Source: Leucogyrophana mollusca (Eukaryota; Basidiomycota; Agaricomycetes; Boletales). Taken from it: DNA of 64,000 nucleotides. Positions 36,791-48,819 of the stretch are shown piece after piece. The stretch lies in the NCBI GenBank assembly GCA_021014945.1, contig MU266453.1:1-64000 (forward strand). The letters are read 5' to 3'. Position numbers and translations under genes: made by a program. Under the pieces are notes generated by a model. The model saw only the letters and a list, made by a program, of their open reading frames with translations. It was not told where the DNA came from and made no database searches. Numbering within the stretch: the first letter of the stretch is position 1; the number at the start of each line of letters is the position of its first letter.

Positions 36791-37702
36791 ATCAGAGGAA
36801 CGGGGTTACGTCGCATTCATTCGTAGGAACCTGCCGCTGGGGGATCGATTTATATACGGACTCACCCTCATCGATGCGTCGACATGACTCGAAAGAGGCT
36901 TACATAACCCCATGGAGAAGCATTGTGTTCGTGGCAGGCGTTGATTGAGGCCGAGCTGCTCTGCAAGTATCCTGGTCATTGGCAACGTCCATGAGGTGTT
37001 ACCGATAAACCACATTCGAAGGTAACACCTCGTGCATCAACTGGGCAAGTGGGCATGAGTTCCCAAAGCCCTAGGAAGGGCGCTAGTTACTTGTTGACCA
37101 GGTACTTGGCTTGGAGAACTTCTGGCCTTAGTTACCAGAGTCGAGGACGTGTAACTTACCTGATTCCGGGCCCGTCCCCCATATGTAATGGCGGCCCGCT
37201 CGAAGCTCGGTGCCCAAAGTTTGATCTACATCACAACGAGACGAACCTGAGAAAAGTGCCAGAAGATCCATGCGCCAGTCATCTGGAAAGACACCGTCAT
37301 CGTTGTCCCCAGAATGCCAGCGGAAGGATGAATTATGATCGATTTTGTGATCAGGTCTGAAACTATGCCAGGGAGACAGATGCAGTGCGGGGAGAACCAA
37401 GGGAAGACACAAGGATCTCACCAGGGCATGATGTGGGACTCGGAAGAAGTTTGTCTGAGACCAGCGACTTGCTTAGATGTCATGATGATGGATATCGATG
37501 GAAACGTTGCGTTGCACGAGGAGCCTGGTGGTACGATAATATCAAATACAAGTGCTGTCGGGGACCATGCAGACCTACATTTTCTACTATACTACCGGCC
37601 AGATACTGGCAAAGGACGTCCACGGTGATTTAAGAAAACCCAATTAGACCTTCCTGTGAAACCCACGTACTTGATACCCTGAGAACAATTTCAGATAATA
37701 AC
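36791..37702. other. intergenic, no gene recognised
   Basis: Promoter side of the acetyltransferase and 3' side of the next minus-strand gene. Overlapping frames at 37049-37633 show no domain. Confidence 0.45.
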
Positions 37703-39229
37703 TTAGAAGTAAAGCCCAACCCATCCTCTCGGCGAGGTGACCTTAATGCTGTCTCCACCATCCTTATCACCAACCCATTGTAGTCCTGTATTGCCCTGTC
37801 CCGGCATCATCCCCTGTACACCAATAGTGGTCGATGACTTCGCCTTGACTTCTACTTGGCCGTTGAACTCTGCTTCCTTGTAGGTCAAGTACAGATCTCC
37901 ACCCCGCTGTGAGGTATGTATACTTGAGATGGGGCGGTGTTGAAGAGCGGGGTTGCTGACATATAATATATCTGTGCGACCCGAGCCTGTGGTAGTTTCT
38001 AGTTGCGCGGCCCCAGGGGTCTGGGGGTTTGAAGGAGAGACAGGAGAGACATGAACATTGGCGACACTGTCGCCCCTCTGAGTATCGATGATAGTCTTCT
38101 CTGAGATGGCAGCGTTCCCAACCAGCCAGCCACGGTATAGCTGAAGAGACATGCGAGTGGCTTGGACACTGGATGCCGGAAGGAGCATGTTGAGGTTGTT
38201 GTTGTCAGAAAACAGCGTCACAGACAAATCATCGAGGGTAACCGTTCCTTCCGTGGGGAATTTCAGCTGCGTAGTAGAATACGAGTTAACCTCGAGCTTT
38301 TTGAGGCTGCGAGGAAGGTAAACCGTGATGTCGAATCGCATACAGGACGAAGGTGGCGAGATAGTAGGAGTCTGGACGTTGAATTTCCCGCTTCCGAGCA
38401 CGCCGACGGAGACATCGTCGAAGGCGTCTTTGTCATCCCTGCGGAGGGTCACCTCGTAGATAATTTCAGTGGCATCATGAGCACCTTCGGCGACGGCCAG
38501 CGTGCCGACTGCGCTTCCTTGAATGTTAAGGGAGTGGTCTGACTTAGTTCCGACGGGCACAGTGAAGTTTGTCTTCGCGCCCATGTAGAAATGAGGGGCG
38601 GAAAGGCAGCCCAGCGACGTGCTATACTCTGGCATGTCCTCCAATCCAGTCGGCGATGGCTAAATGATGAATGTGTATCAAAAACCTTCCATCGAGTCGA
38701 ACTATGCTCGAAATACATACTGTAATGGCCCATTTAGCGAACTTGAGGGCGTTCCACCCAATCAGGAGGAGTAGGACGATACCCACGGCCTTCCAGAATA
38801 GGCCACAGCTGATAAGTCTGTCAGTGTCCGACTCGTTTATGTGCCGCTTATGTCCTAACTTACTTGATGCCACAGCACATGCAACAGTTTTTACTGCGCT
38901 TTCGTTTTGGCCTTGTAACACCAGGTATCTCAGTGTCAAGGAGGCCGTTGGTGGTCGCGCTGAGACCGATCTCGTTTTCCTCGTCGAAGATAGCACTGCC
39001 ATTAGGACTGTGTAGGGCGACTCTCCCTTCGTCGGCGGAGAGCGCTTGGTCTAAAGTTCAAAGTGGCCATCTCACGATCCGGAAATGCAGATCACATCAA
39101 TGTAGATCACTTACAATCGTCCCATCGTTCTTTGAGTTTGAGAGCTGCCATAACAGCGGCGACCACGCCAAAAAAACCAAGGTGAGAGCCGCCACCAGTC
39201 GGGTTGTTGTTGTCACGACGAATCGGCAT
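37703..39229 (-). CDS. single-span membrane protein with large outer domain, unknown function
   Basis: Four exons. Exon 1 (ATG 39229) gives MPIRRDNNNPTGGGSHLGFF; exon 2 gives an acidic stretch and a basic, Cys-rich patch RPKRKRSKNCCMCCGIN; exon 3 gives one membrane helix GLFWKAVGIVLLLLIGW (near 38730-38815). Exon 4 (from about 38657 to 37703) encodes some 310 residues of beta-rich sequence with repeated V/I-x-S/T patterns, resembling the DUF4097-type putative adhesin fold found in basidiomycete proteins of this shape. I infer type II topology with the big domain outside or in the lumen. The CCMCC patch beside the membrane could be palmitoylated. No enzyme motif is visible. Confidence 0.8.
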
Positions 39230-40781
39230 AACCAAAAGAGAGTGATGAAATGCAAAATGCAAGGAGCACTTCCAAAGAGAACAAATGAACGTTTAGCTTA
39301 AGACGGGAAGTGGCTTTATGAGACTTTGGGCGATGCATTTGATTGAAAGTGGGTATTTATATGATCCTGATTCCGGTCGAAAGAACGGCGAGGACAGGCA
39401 CGACGACCGGCGATTTGAAATGTAAGGCACTGATCACTGTGATTTAAGCGCTTGCTGTCCAGGCGTCAAAGTCGCATGCGAACCATCGGATGACAACAGT
39501 GCTCGACGAGTTGATGGGGCCCAGAAGCTTCGACTTGGGGGCACCGCTGTGCATTGAAGCTCGAGACGGCCATCGGCGAAGGAGACCAACTCGGCCGCTA
39601 CAAAAATCCTTAGGTATGCATCTCAGGCTATACCAGAGGATGCTTTCTAAGCGGACGGATAAAGTACAAGAGAAGCGCTGAGAAACACATTACTGAATCG
39701 ACACCATGGTTGCGACTCGCGTCCGGCTTTTAGACGCCAGAATATTGTGAGCACAGGATGTTTAGATCATGACCGTGATAGACGAGCCGAAACCTAGTCA
39801 TCACTGGCAGGACAACAGCAATGGAGAAACTTGGATGCCACGTTTGACTTTCCATGAGACCGCGACAAGCACGTTTACGAATATGGACTTCGTCGTTTGC
39901 TGATGATTTGGTCGGACAGCGTTTTGGAGGAGTTCCTCCGGTCGTGCGTAACAGTGGCAAGGGTTTCAGCTGGCTTCAGTCGGAATGGTGACTGGTGTCA
40001 TTTTGGTGTGTGGTACTTGTGTGGCCCTGTGTGGCCATGGCTGGTCGAGTCCAAAGTAGGATATGGACCGACCACCAGCGTCCGCTCAGAGTCTCAGACC
40101 AGGACCCGAAGAAAGCGCAATGCTATCCAAATAACAATTATTCTCATATCTCTGAGGCACTCGATTTCGGCCCTACCCCGTAAGGAGTTTCCGCCTGAAG
40201 ATCGGCCTGATAGCAGCTCGAAATATCATTGACGTCTTGAGGGCGGGTTCGCGGTACAATGAAAACCTTGGAATCTCGACCCATCTTAGCATGAGCTGCC
40301 TAGGGTGGACTGATGGGTCGTCCTGTGGCGAAAGGTGCGTGAAGTCTCCTGCTCGGGGTAACCTGCGTTGCCGAATCTCTAGACTGAAAACCCGTAAGTG
40401 CTGCGATTGTTCGGGCTTCATTATGACATCGTTCGTAACAAGAAGCTTCTAGTGATCAATTCTGGCAATCAACGTCCAAACCAAGTTCAAACGTTCGGGT
40501 TGGTCTCGCTTCAATGTCCCAGCCTGAACCATCGCTCTACTTAGGATGCCAGACTGCCATCAGGTCTACCAATCGATCACAGCGGTGTTACCTCTCACAT
40601 AATTTCATCGCCATGCGGAACTTTGATAGCAACGTGGACGCGATTAGCTTTACCTCCGCGTCGACTTTGGGCAAGGCCTGGAGTCTTATTCGGGTACGTC
40701 CCCCTTCATGATTACGCTTCCGCATACTATATATTCAGCTGCACACCGACCTGAAGATGCGCAGTACCCACTAGTATCCCA
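39230..40781. other. intergenic, no gene recognised
   Basis: About 1.55 kb between divergent genes. It holds two promoters and short frames with no recognisable content. Confidence 0.45.
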
Positions 40782-42864
40782 ATGGCTCCTGCAACCGCTT
40801 TTCACCGCGCCTTATTCGCCTTTCTCATAGCTGCATCTCGGGTATCGGCCCAAAATGCCACGCACGCGAGCAGCCCATCTGAGAAGAACGCGACGGTGTT
40901 GATCCTCGGTGGCGGAGTCGCAGGAATAATTGCTGCGCGCACTCTACACGAGCAGGGTATCGACGACTTCATCGTTGTCGAGGGACGCGAAGAACTGGGT
41001 GGTCGGCTGATCAATCTGGAATTTGGAGCTCCCGGAAAGCAATATACCGTCGAGGTCGGCGCGAATTGGATCAAGGGCACTCAAGTATGCGACGGTTCGG
41101 CGAACCCGATCTGGGAACTGGCCAAAAAACACAACGTGACAACCGAGCCTTGCGATTGGTTTGGTAGCATAAGTGCGTACTGCTTTGTCGCGTCGGGTAT
41201 CGTGTTGTGAACCGTTTCTCCTCTAGCAACATATGATTACAACGGGTACAACAACTATCTTGACGTGTTCAATGCCACTGTTGGTGCCTATACGAATGCG
41301 ACCATCGCCGCAGGTAGGTTCGTTACCTTTCTGTAGACTCTCTGCTGAGTCCCCGGCAGGTGACCGCGTCGCTCAGCAAGCGGTGGACTTGAACCTCCAG
41401 ATGGGTTATGCCATTATCGGTTCTGCATCCAAGACCCCCCAAGAAGCGGCCAGTATATATTATCAAACCGACATGGTTAGACCTCTCGTCTGCGGTTTCC
41501 CGCCCATACCTGACGCGTCTTTTGACAGCAATGTTCGTTGTACGCTTAATGTAACGGTGACAGACTCAACTGACGCGTCTCTATCCGCTACTTGCTTTAG
41601 ATGCTCAGGTTGGTGTATGTCTTTATATTAAAGGGTAGTTCACTCATTTGGTTATCGATTGCGACCGCTTAGTCACCCACGGAAACGTCTTGGATTGCTT
41701 CTTCTTGGGTTTGTAAACGCTGCAGTTATCCTCATCATTACGCTAAAAGTTGTTCAGCGCCACAACTTCACTTACAACCCAGAGGCAGGCGGATTCTCCA
41801 ACGCGAACGAAATGTCCATCGACCAGCGCGGCCTCTCAACCATCATCCTGGACGAAGCGAAGGCATTTCTGCAGCCGCAGCAGCAACTAGTCAATCATAC
41901 CATTGGCACCATCGTCTACGATGAACAAGGAGTGACTGTCACTACCGTCAACGGAACATCTTTGACCGCTGATTACGCTTTGTGCACCTTCAGTTTGGGA
42001 GTGTTGCAGCACTACGATGTCAAATTTGAGCCTACTTTGCCGTCTTGGAAGGTCGAGGCCATCCAAAGTATGACCATGGTGAGCCACACGTCTACACTCG
42101 AGCTATACGTGCTGAGTCAGGTGTGTTAGGCTACATACACAAGGATATATATGCAGTTTCCCGAGCATTTTTGGTTTAACACTCAAGTGAGCGTAGTCGT
42201 GATGCGATGTAGGCCGTTAATTTTCATGTGCATGTGTTGCAGATGGCTCTCTACGCGGATAGATTGCGAGGACGATACCCGGTGTGGCAAAACCTTGACA
42301 TAGAGGGCTTCTTTCCCGGCTCAGGCATCCTCGTCGCAACTGTGACCGTATGTTCGATCTCTCTAAACGGGCATGCGGACCGCGACTGACCACCGTCTCA
42401 GGGCGATTACTCGCTAAGGGTAGAGAGTATGACCAATGACCAGGTTCAGGCGGATGTGATGGACGTTCTCCAAACGATGTATCCCAACACCACCATTCCC
42501 CAGCCCCTGGCGTTCCACTTTACGCGCTGGAACAGCGACACCATATACCGAGGGTCATTCTCGAGCTGGCCAGCGTCCTTTGTCCCTGGACACTCGCAGA
42601 ACTTGAGGGCTACTGTTGCCGACAGACTGTGGTTCGCGGGAGAGGCGACGAGTTTAAAATATTTTGGTCTGTTCACCATTCACCGTTTTTTATTTTGTGG
42701 ATTTGCATTCTGATATCGCATTCGGCACAGGGACACTACAGGGGGCATATTATGAGGGCCTCAACGTTGCCCAGGCAATGGCAAAGTGCATTCAGGGCGA
42801 TGGACAATGCGAAGGATTGGAGCCTGCGAAGACTGTTCTAAATGCCGAAGCGTACTCGGTTTGA
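40782..42864 (+). CDS. secreted flavin-containing amine oxidase (polyamine oxidase-like)
   Basis: FAD enzyme oxidising amines, probably polyamines, giving an aldehyde and hydrogen peroxide. A signal peptide (residues 1-23, ending VSAQN) precedes VLILGGGVAGIIAARTLHE (FAD fold) and EGREELGGRL. VEVGANWIKGTQ, FTYNPEAGGFSNANEMSIDQ, FAGEATSLKYFG (FAD-binding end motif) and GAYYEGLNVAQAMAKC complete the family pattern. The middle (41476-41672) only makes sense with two microexons of 4 nt (41529-41532) and 8 nt (41601-41608), which restore the family segment DMQYAQSPTETSWIASSW. Stop is TGA 42862-42864. Ten or more introns. Extracellular location fits peroxide supply for lignin or wall oxidation, an inference. 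Confidence 0.88.
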
Positions 42865-44560
42865 CACGACGGTACCTAGAAATTCACCGTGGCAGCGGCG
42901 ACTGCGTTTCTTTGTTATCAGGCTATACTAGATGCATTCTAACTTATAAATGGGTTTCATTCTATGCGGGCCTCGCTCGGCGATGCCCATGGCACTTGTA
43001 GAAGTATGGGTGTCTTCAAACCACCCAGGCAGTCGGGCTGGATCGTAGCTACTTCAATCGAACGCTACTATCGCTGGAACGTAGAACTAAGAGGGCTTCG
43101 ATCTTGAGCTTGTGCTATGGTGTTCGAGGTCGGAAGGACACTGAATATATCTTAAAAACCACCCAACACGCTAGGGTGTTCGACTCAGTTCCAAGCATCA
43201 CAGATAGGGGCTGGGCAGGCAGTGGGCCACAGGGTAAGAACCAGGATCCTCGATGGAGAATCGCTGGGATCTGCTGCTGCTGTAAGTCGCCGTGAGAAGC
43301 TGATTGTTTATTGTCGAGGGTAATACGCAAAAATACTGACGTCGTGGCTCGTGCAGCAGAAATAGGGGTGGCGTCTGGTGGCTGTAGCTCAATGGATTCG
43401 TCACGCGGCCGGGATGGTCATTTCTACGGGATTGTGTCTACAACCCTCTCGGGGGTTGCGTCTGCACGGAACTTCAAGGTGCTTCTGTGTGGACACGAGG
43501 ATTACAAAATTTGTGCCATAGCCAGCGCATACGTTGAATGCGGGGACTTCTAACCATCAGATGTGGGGCCGTAAACTTATGTCTCCAAGTCGTAGTTCGG
43601 GTAGCTTTTTTGAGGCAGCTGAAGCCTATGGTGTACCGATAATCGATAATCCGTCCACGAGAGAAGAGGCAGCGCGTGATTGCTCTCGCTCGCGTGAGGG
43701 CGCTGTATACTGCATCTCAAATCCTTCAGGTCACAAGTTATACGAGAGTTCATCGCAAGAGTTGAGTAAACTCACGTCGGCCACCGGCAGCCATGCGGGG
43801 ATACTACTGGATTCTCTGGACAGTGGGTTTCGCGTAGGTCAGTATGATTTAAGCTCCTATAGCACAGACAGGACGCTAGCTTGCGGTATGAGACAAGAAA
43901 CAGAACACGCGACTAGGGCTCATTGGATTGTATGGGCTGGATTTCGTGAGTTCGGGGGACGTCCGCGTCATATTGCTACAGCTGTTCGTAAAACGGACAT
44001 TAGTCTCATTAAAGGCGAAAGAAAAGCATGATAAAACGCAGTCTCCGAGGGCGCTATTTCCCTCTGATTCTTCTTGTCGGGGGATTAAGTATGCTGTGGT
44101 GCAGTCTCTTCGGGGTCGCCAGCGGGAAGCTACAATTTCGATGCAACCTCGGCGGAGAACATCGCGGAGACCGTGACTCGAGGCGCACATCGAGGATGGA
44201 GGACTTCAGTCAATCATTTCATCTCGGAGCTACGTTCGAAACTGTGACAGGAATATAAGGAAAACAAAGGTAAACTGACGTGTACCTGCGGTGTTTCGCA
44301 ACTACCTGGGAGTGGAGACTGGAGTGCACACGTGAGCGAAGGGCCATCGGAGGTGAGCATAACCGCCTGGGCTCACCGGATCCCCGAAGGCCGAGATTAG
44401 CTCCAATTAAAGCTGTGGAGCTGGGTCGGAAATGGATGCACGCAAGGTGGGGCTCATGGGCGACTGTCAGTTGTTTCCTAGGCGAGGGCCGGAATGTTTT
44501 GAAAAAACTCACCGAGTGCTGGCGTGGTGGGACCGTTTCTAGTGTCGTGTCCTACAGATA
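42865..44560. other. intergenic, one unassigned open frame
   Basis: A plus-strand frame of 165 codons at 43534-44031 is open but has no motif I know and no signal peptide. The rest shows nothing. Confidence 0.4.
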
Positions 44561-44990
44561 CACGCTGTGATAAACTCCCCGCCAAAGCGACCGTCTGGCG
44601 AGAGGGCGATAGAGCGTATGGGATGTCGTACGGGTCTCCCAGCTGTCGTCGCATCTCGAAGTCCCAGATTCTAACTGTTAGATCCCATGAACAACTCACA
44701 ATTCATCGTTGGTGATCGCAACGCAGCTGATGTCATGCTCAGGCCCTAGCATTGGTTCTCCTTTGTTTCTACGCTCCACATCAGTCCACATCCGGAACCG
44801 GCCGTCCGCTGAATAGTGGCACTCGCGTATCGCCTCGTGGACATTTCCTGACATCGTTCCCCTCGGCCCTCGTCAGGTGCACGCCGAGCGGGATCCGGTT
44901 CGTTCCGTTGCGCATGAGGTAGGAGGAATTGCTCGGGTTGGGTTCGTAGCACGAAGTAAAGGAGAACACCAAACACGCCGCGGGGCGAGC
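44561..44990 (-). pseudogene. WD40-repeat gene remnant, copy 1
   Basis: On the minus strand VRIWDFEMRRQLGDPYD is followed, in a shifted frame, by the blade core IALSPDGRFGG. Upstream fragments (near 44750-44900) also look WD40-like but are out of frame. It has lost both ends and has at least one frameshift, so it cannot encode a propeller. It resembles the copy at 46248 closely because both lie inside the tandem units. Confidence 0.7.
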
Positions 44991-45409
44991 GTGACCACAA
45001 ATCCAGGGTATATCATATGACGACAGATGACGATGTTTAACAGCATGGCATGGTCGATCCAAATGGCTTGGGTACGTTTCAGGTACGATCGGTGGTGGTT
45101 CGATATGAGCGGTCGTCTGAGTGGATTCGGGGTCCGGGGACAACTTTCGAATTTGAGGGACACGGCGACGCGTGATCGAACTATAGAAAAACATGAGGAC
45201 CTGGTCAATGATCTCTTCCTCGAGCGTGATTCGACATGAATGGCAATCCAAGCGAGTCCAAGTGGGTTATGAGAGTTCTTCCGCGGCCAATTTCAGGGAC
45301 CCGCAATCAGAATTACGCGGCGCTGTCTGGCGCTGTGCACTGACCAAGATCAGCCGGGGTGTACCTCTTCGCTGCATGCTTGGCAGATCCTGGCCGCTGT
45401 CCGCGCGAT

Positions 45410-45417
45410 TATAAGAG
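45410..45417 (+). promoter_or_regulatory. TATA box of small secreted protein 1
   Basis: TATAAGAG 137 bp before the start codon, embedded in GCGCGATTATAAGAGGC. The same element occurs at the same distance in unit 2. Confidence 0.55.
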
Positions 45418-45546
45418 GCCGTGAACCCGCTCAACGGAAAAGGTAATCCAAGCTTTTCGTCCCCCTCCACCAGTGAGTCCCTTCGTTCAACGCCCAGTCC
45501 TCATTGAGAACTCCACTCACTCTTTACAAAGCAGAGCCCACAAAAC

Positions 45547-45968
45547 ATGAATTTTTTCCCCGTTGCCATCATCATCCTTGCCAGCATCTCGCTAGTTCTA
45601 GCGAATCCCAGCTACGACCTCTGGCTCTACTCTGACGAGTATTCAATGGGAACCTCTGAACATCATTCTGCCACACTGAAAAAAGGCTGGTGGTTCGCCA
45701 GCAAGAAATGCGGTCCTTGTACTCCCACCACCAAGTTGAAAAACCATCACACACGCTCGTACGAGATGGACACTTGGGATCTGGGCCTCGATCTGCGATT
45801 TTACAGTAAAGCGGGGTGCAAGGACCAATTACGTAAGTGTGGTTGGAATTGCATCGGTGGTGCAATTTTGCTGACTCGCTCGACCTTTCTTCAGCGTTTA
45901 CATACACGGGCGACATATCGGATAATATAAACTTGATCATTGGCTCTCACAAGGTTTGCACGTACTAG
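45547..45968 (+). CDS. small secreted protein 1, four Cys
   Basis: Two exons (45547-45832 and 45895-45968) joined over a 62-nt intron give 119 residues. The signal peptide MNFFPVAIIILASISLVLA is followed by a mature part of about 100 residues with four Cys: KKCGPCTP, SKAGCKD and HKVCTY, enough for two disulfides. Reading through the intron gives a plausible but wrong C-terminus; the spliced end DNINLIIGSHKVCT is conserved in the second copy, which supports splicing. The size, Cys content and lineage-specific look are those of secreted effector-like or developmental proteins of fungi. I recognise no named family and assign no function. Confidence 0.85.
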
Positions 45969-46247
45969 GGACATCGGGGCGAGAAGTGGCTCGGTGCCTA
46001 CCTAGGTTGTACCTGGGGCAGTTTGGTTATTTGGGACATGTTATTTGACAGAATCGCCAGTTGAACACTTGTTTATGGCCGGACAACGACTCGGAGTCGT
46101 CTCCTTCTCTGAGAACTCGGGTCCAGCGTCTTGAACGCGAGTCCGAGATCTAGTTCACGGACTCATTGGGTGGAGTTCGCGGACACGTGGGTCGGTTGCT
46201 CACCAGGACGGTGAGGCTATGGCGGACGGAACACCGTGATGCGGCAA

Positions 46248-46620
46248 CACGCTGTGATAAACTCCCCGCCAAAGCGACCGTCTGGCGAGAGGGCGATCCA
46301 GCGTCTGCGGCGTCATACTGATCTCCCAGCTGTCGTCGCGTCTCGAAGTTCCAGATTCTAATTGTTATTCCCATGCACAACTCGCAATTCGTCATTAATG
46401 GTGATCGCAACGCAGCTGATGTCACGCTCACGCCCTAGCAATGGTTCTCCATTTTGCACACCTGTTTCTGCGTTCCACACCCGAATGATTCTATCAATTG
46501 ACCCGGAGTAACGGGGAAACGACCGTCCGCTGAGTACACCAGTGGCACTCACGTATCTCCTCGTGGACACCCCCTGACACGCGCCCCTGGGCGTTCGTCA
46601 GGTGCGCGCCGAAGGAAATG
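46248..46620 (-). pseudogene. WD40-repeat gene remnant, copy 2
   Basis: Minus-strand fragment with SGSIDRIIRVWNAETGVQNG, then a stop and frameshift before IRIWNFETRRQLGDQYD, then another shift before IALSPDGRFGGEFITAC. Blade-like units are clear but the frame is broken at least twice. The shift before IALSPDGRFGG is shared with copy 1, so decay began before the tandem duplication. Confidence 0.75.
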
Positions 46621-47219
46621 CTGTTGGGGTTGGGTTCGTAGCACGAAAGGGGGGGACTAAACCCTTCGCGGTACGAGCGTGAAAACTTGGCCTGGTAGGT
46701 CCGAACTTAGTCTCCAGTAGCTGACCTTAAAAATATATGACAATCAATATGTTGCAATCCGACTAGGGTGCAGGTGGCTACAAATCCGGGGTAGATCATT
46801 TGATGACAGATGACGACGCCCAACGTTTAACAGGGTCGATAAAAACGGCTTGGGTATGTTTCAGGTACTATCAATGCATAGTCTTGTACAGCGGGTGTTT
46901 CTCTGTGTTCATGAGCGGTCGTCCGAGTGGGTTGGGAACTCTCAAATTTGACGGACACGACGACGCGTGACCGAACTGTGGTCGATGATCTCTGGCAGGG
47001 TCCTGACAGTTCTGACCTGTACTAACAGGTTCCAACTCGGACTACTCGTGCTAGTGCGTGATTCGGTATAATCGGCAGTCTGAGTGGGTTATGAAAACTG
47101 TCAATTTCGGGGACCCACAGTAAGAATTACGCGGCGCTGGGCACTGACCGGAGTCAGCCGGGATCTCCTCCCCCCGACTGGGAGTTTGGGAGAGCTTGGC
47201 TGCTGTCCGCGCGATTAAG

Positions 47220-47227
47220 TATAAGAG
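47220..47227 (+). promoter_or_regulatory. TATA box of small secreted protein 2
   Basis: TATAAGAG 135 bp before the start codon, matching the element in unit 1. Confidence 0.55.
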
Positions 47228-47354
47228 GCTGTTAACCCGCTCGGCGGAAAAGGTAATCCAAGCTTTTCGTTCCCCTCGCAAGTCAGTGCCCTTGTTCAAC
47301 ATTCGTTGAGAACTCCACTCACTCTTCACAGAGCAGACCCCACAAGAGAAAAAC

Positions 47355-47773
47355 ATGAAGTTTTTCCCGGTCGCCATCATCATCCTTGCCAGCATCTCGC
47401 TAGTTCTAGCGAATCCCAGCTATAAGCTCTGGCTCTACTCTGACGAGGATACAACGGGAACCTCTGAACATTATTCCGCCACACTGAAAAAAGGCTGGTG
47501 GTTCGCCAGCAAGAAATGCGGTCCTTGCACTCCCACCACCAAGTTGAAAGGCCATCACGTACGCTCGTACGTGATGGACTCTTTGGATGACCTCGACCTG
47601 CGATTTTACAGTAAAGCGGGGTGCAAGGACGAATATCGTAAGTGCGGTTGGATTTGCATCGGTGGTGCAATTTTGCTTACTCGCTCGACCTTTCTTCAGC
47701 ATATTCATTCGTGGGCGACCCGTGGGACAATATAAACCTGATCATTGGCTCTCACAAGGTCTGCACGCTCTAG
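47355..47773 (+). CDS. small secreted protein 2, four Cys
   Basis: Tandem copy of the gene at 45547 with the same exon plan: exons 47355-47637 and 47700-47773, a 62-nt intron, 118 residues. The signal peptide MKFFPVAIIILASISLVLA and the four Cys are kept. Most changes fall in two patches: around the Asp/Glu-rich stretch after residue 30, and around residues 65-95, including one codon lost and the first residues of exon 2. That clustering of amino acid changes around an unchanged Cys frame is suggestive of diversification, though not measured. Function unknown. Confidence 0.85.
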
Positions 47774-48030
47774 AGACATCGGAGCGAGATGTGACTCGGT
47801 GCCTACCTTGGTTGTACCTGTGACAGTTTGGTTACTTGGGACGTGTTATTTGACGGAATCGCCAATTGAACACTTGTTTATGGCGGCCCGGCGGCTCCCT
47901 CTGTGAGAACTCGGGTCCAGCATCTTGAACACGAGTCCGAGATCCAGTTCGCGGACACGTGAGTCGGTTGCTCACCAGGACAGTGACACTATGGCTGCTG
48001 AAACAAAGACGGAACACCATGATGCGGCAA

Positions 48031-48819
48031 CACCAAGCGCGCAAGTAGTATTACTGTCAGACGAAGTACGTACCGCGTGACAGAGCGGTGATTCGGGAGA
48101 CATCCCCCCTGCGTCCGAGTCGGTCATCGTTCATGTGCCGCCTGTTGTGTCAGCCTCCCTAGACGCAGCAGGCTCCACCGTCCCCGCATGATTTCCTCCC
48201 CACGCCCCCACGCAAGACCTCCTCTGCCCATCCCTCCCGCACGAACATCTCTACCCAGGCCCCTACGCTTGAACGCCTCTGCCTGCAGTCTCCGTTGAAT
48301 TCTGCGTGAAGCTTCCGCATCATATGGGCGCGAAGAGGTCGAACGCGGTGTCCTCCAAGGCCAGTTGTGAGGGGTGTGGTAATAGGCATCCCCGTCGTCC
48401 TTTGCTAGTTCTGGGCGATATGCTGTTGTGCTTACCTTACTGGGCAGCATGCGTCGTGGTAAGGAAAAGTGGCGGCTGTATAACGGTGTTGAGAACTGTC
48501 GGGGAGGGGCATAGTAGAATTATCCAAGAACAGAGATGTGTTATGGAAGAGTTAGCTGCGGAGACGTGTCGCAGGGGTAGGAACATGGAGCTCGAAGAAC
48601 GTGCATGGCAACAGAGTGCACATGGCGGCGTAGCCTAGCGTGACGTGCCAATCGACGAGGACGAGACGTATCCATCTTCGACCTGTGCATGCCAGAAATG
48701 TCGAGTGTTCGCCAAACACAGCAGGTATAGCAGGTATAAGAGGGGCACACCTTTGAACAGCCGCGCCCTGCACTCACCATCCTCCTTCAAACTTGCCCCG
48801 AACACTTTCACTTGCAATT
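48031..48819. other. unassigned stretch between duplication and WD40 remnant
   Basis: Frames of about 108-110 codons are open on both strands at 48124-48638, none with a known motif. The minus-strand frame is Arg-rich, like the WD40 tails downstream, but I cannot align it convincingly. Confidence 0.35.

Larger units (their letters stand above)
44561..46247 (+). repeat. tandem segmental duplication, unit 1
   Basis: Unit 1 begins at CACGCTGTGATAAACTCC (44561) and ends with GGAACACCGTGATGCGGCAA just before the same start sequence recurs at 46248. It contains a WD40 remnant (minus) and a small secreted protein gene (plus) with its promoter and 3' region. Confidence 0.85.
46248..48030 (+). repeat. 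tandem segmental duplication, unit 2
   Basis: Starts with the same sequence as unit 1 and ends with GGAACACCATGATGCGGCAA at 48030. It is directly adjacent to unit 1 in the same orientation and slightly longer because of inserted sequence between the WD40 remnant and the second secreted protein gene (about 46680-47040). Confidence 0.85.

Noticed and set aside
41460..41680. Amine oxidase as a pseudogene
   Set aside because: Two microexons with proper splice sites restore the family sequence, and all later exons are intact.
43380..43455. tRNA-like start with an A-box-like TGTAGCTCAATGG
   Set aside because: No B-box and no cloverleaf can be formed from the following sequence.
45833..45930. Read-through C-terminus of secreted protein 1
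   Set aside because: A 62-nt intron with GTAAGT and TTCTTCAG borders gives an end conserved between both copies.
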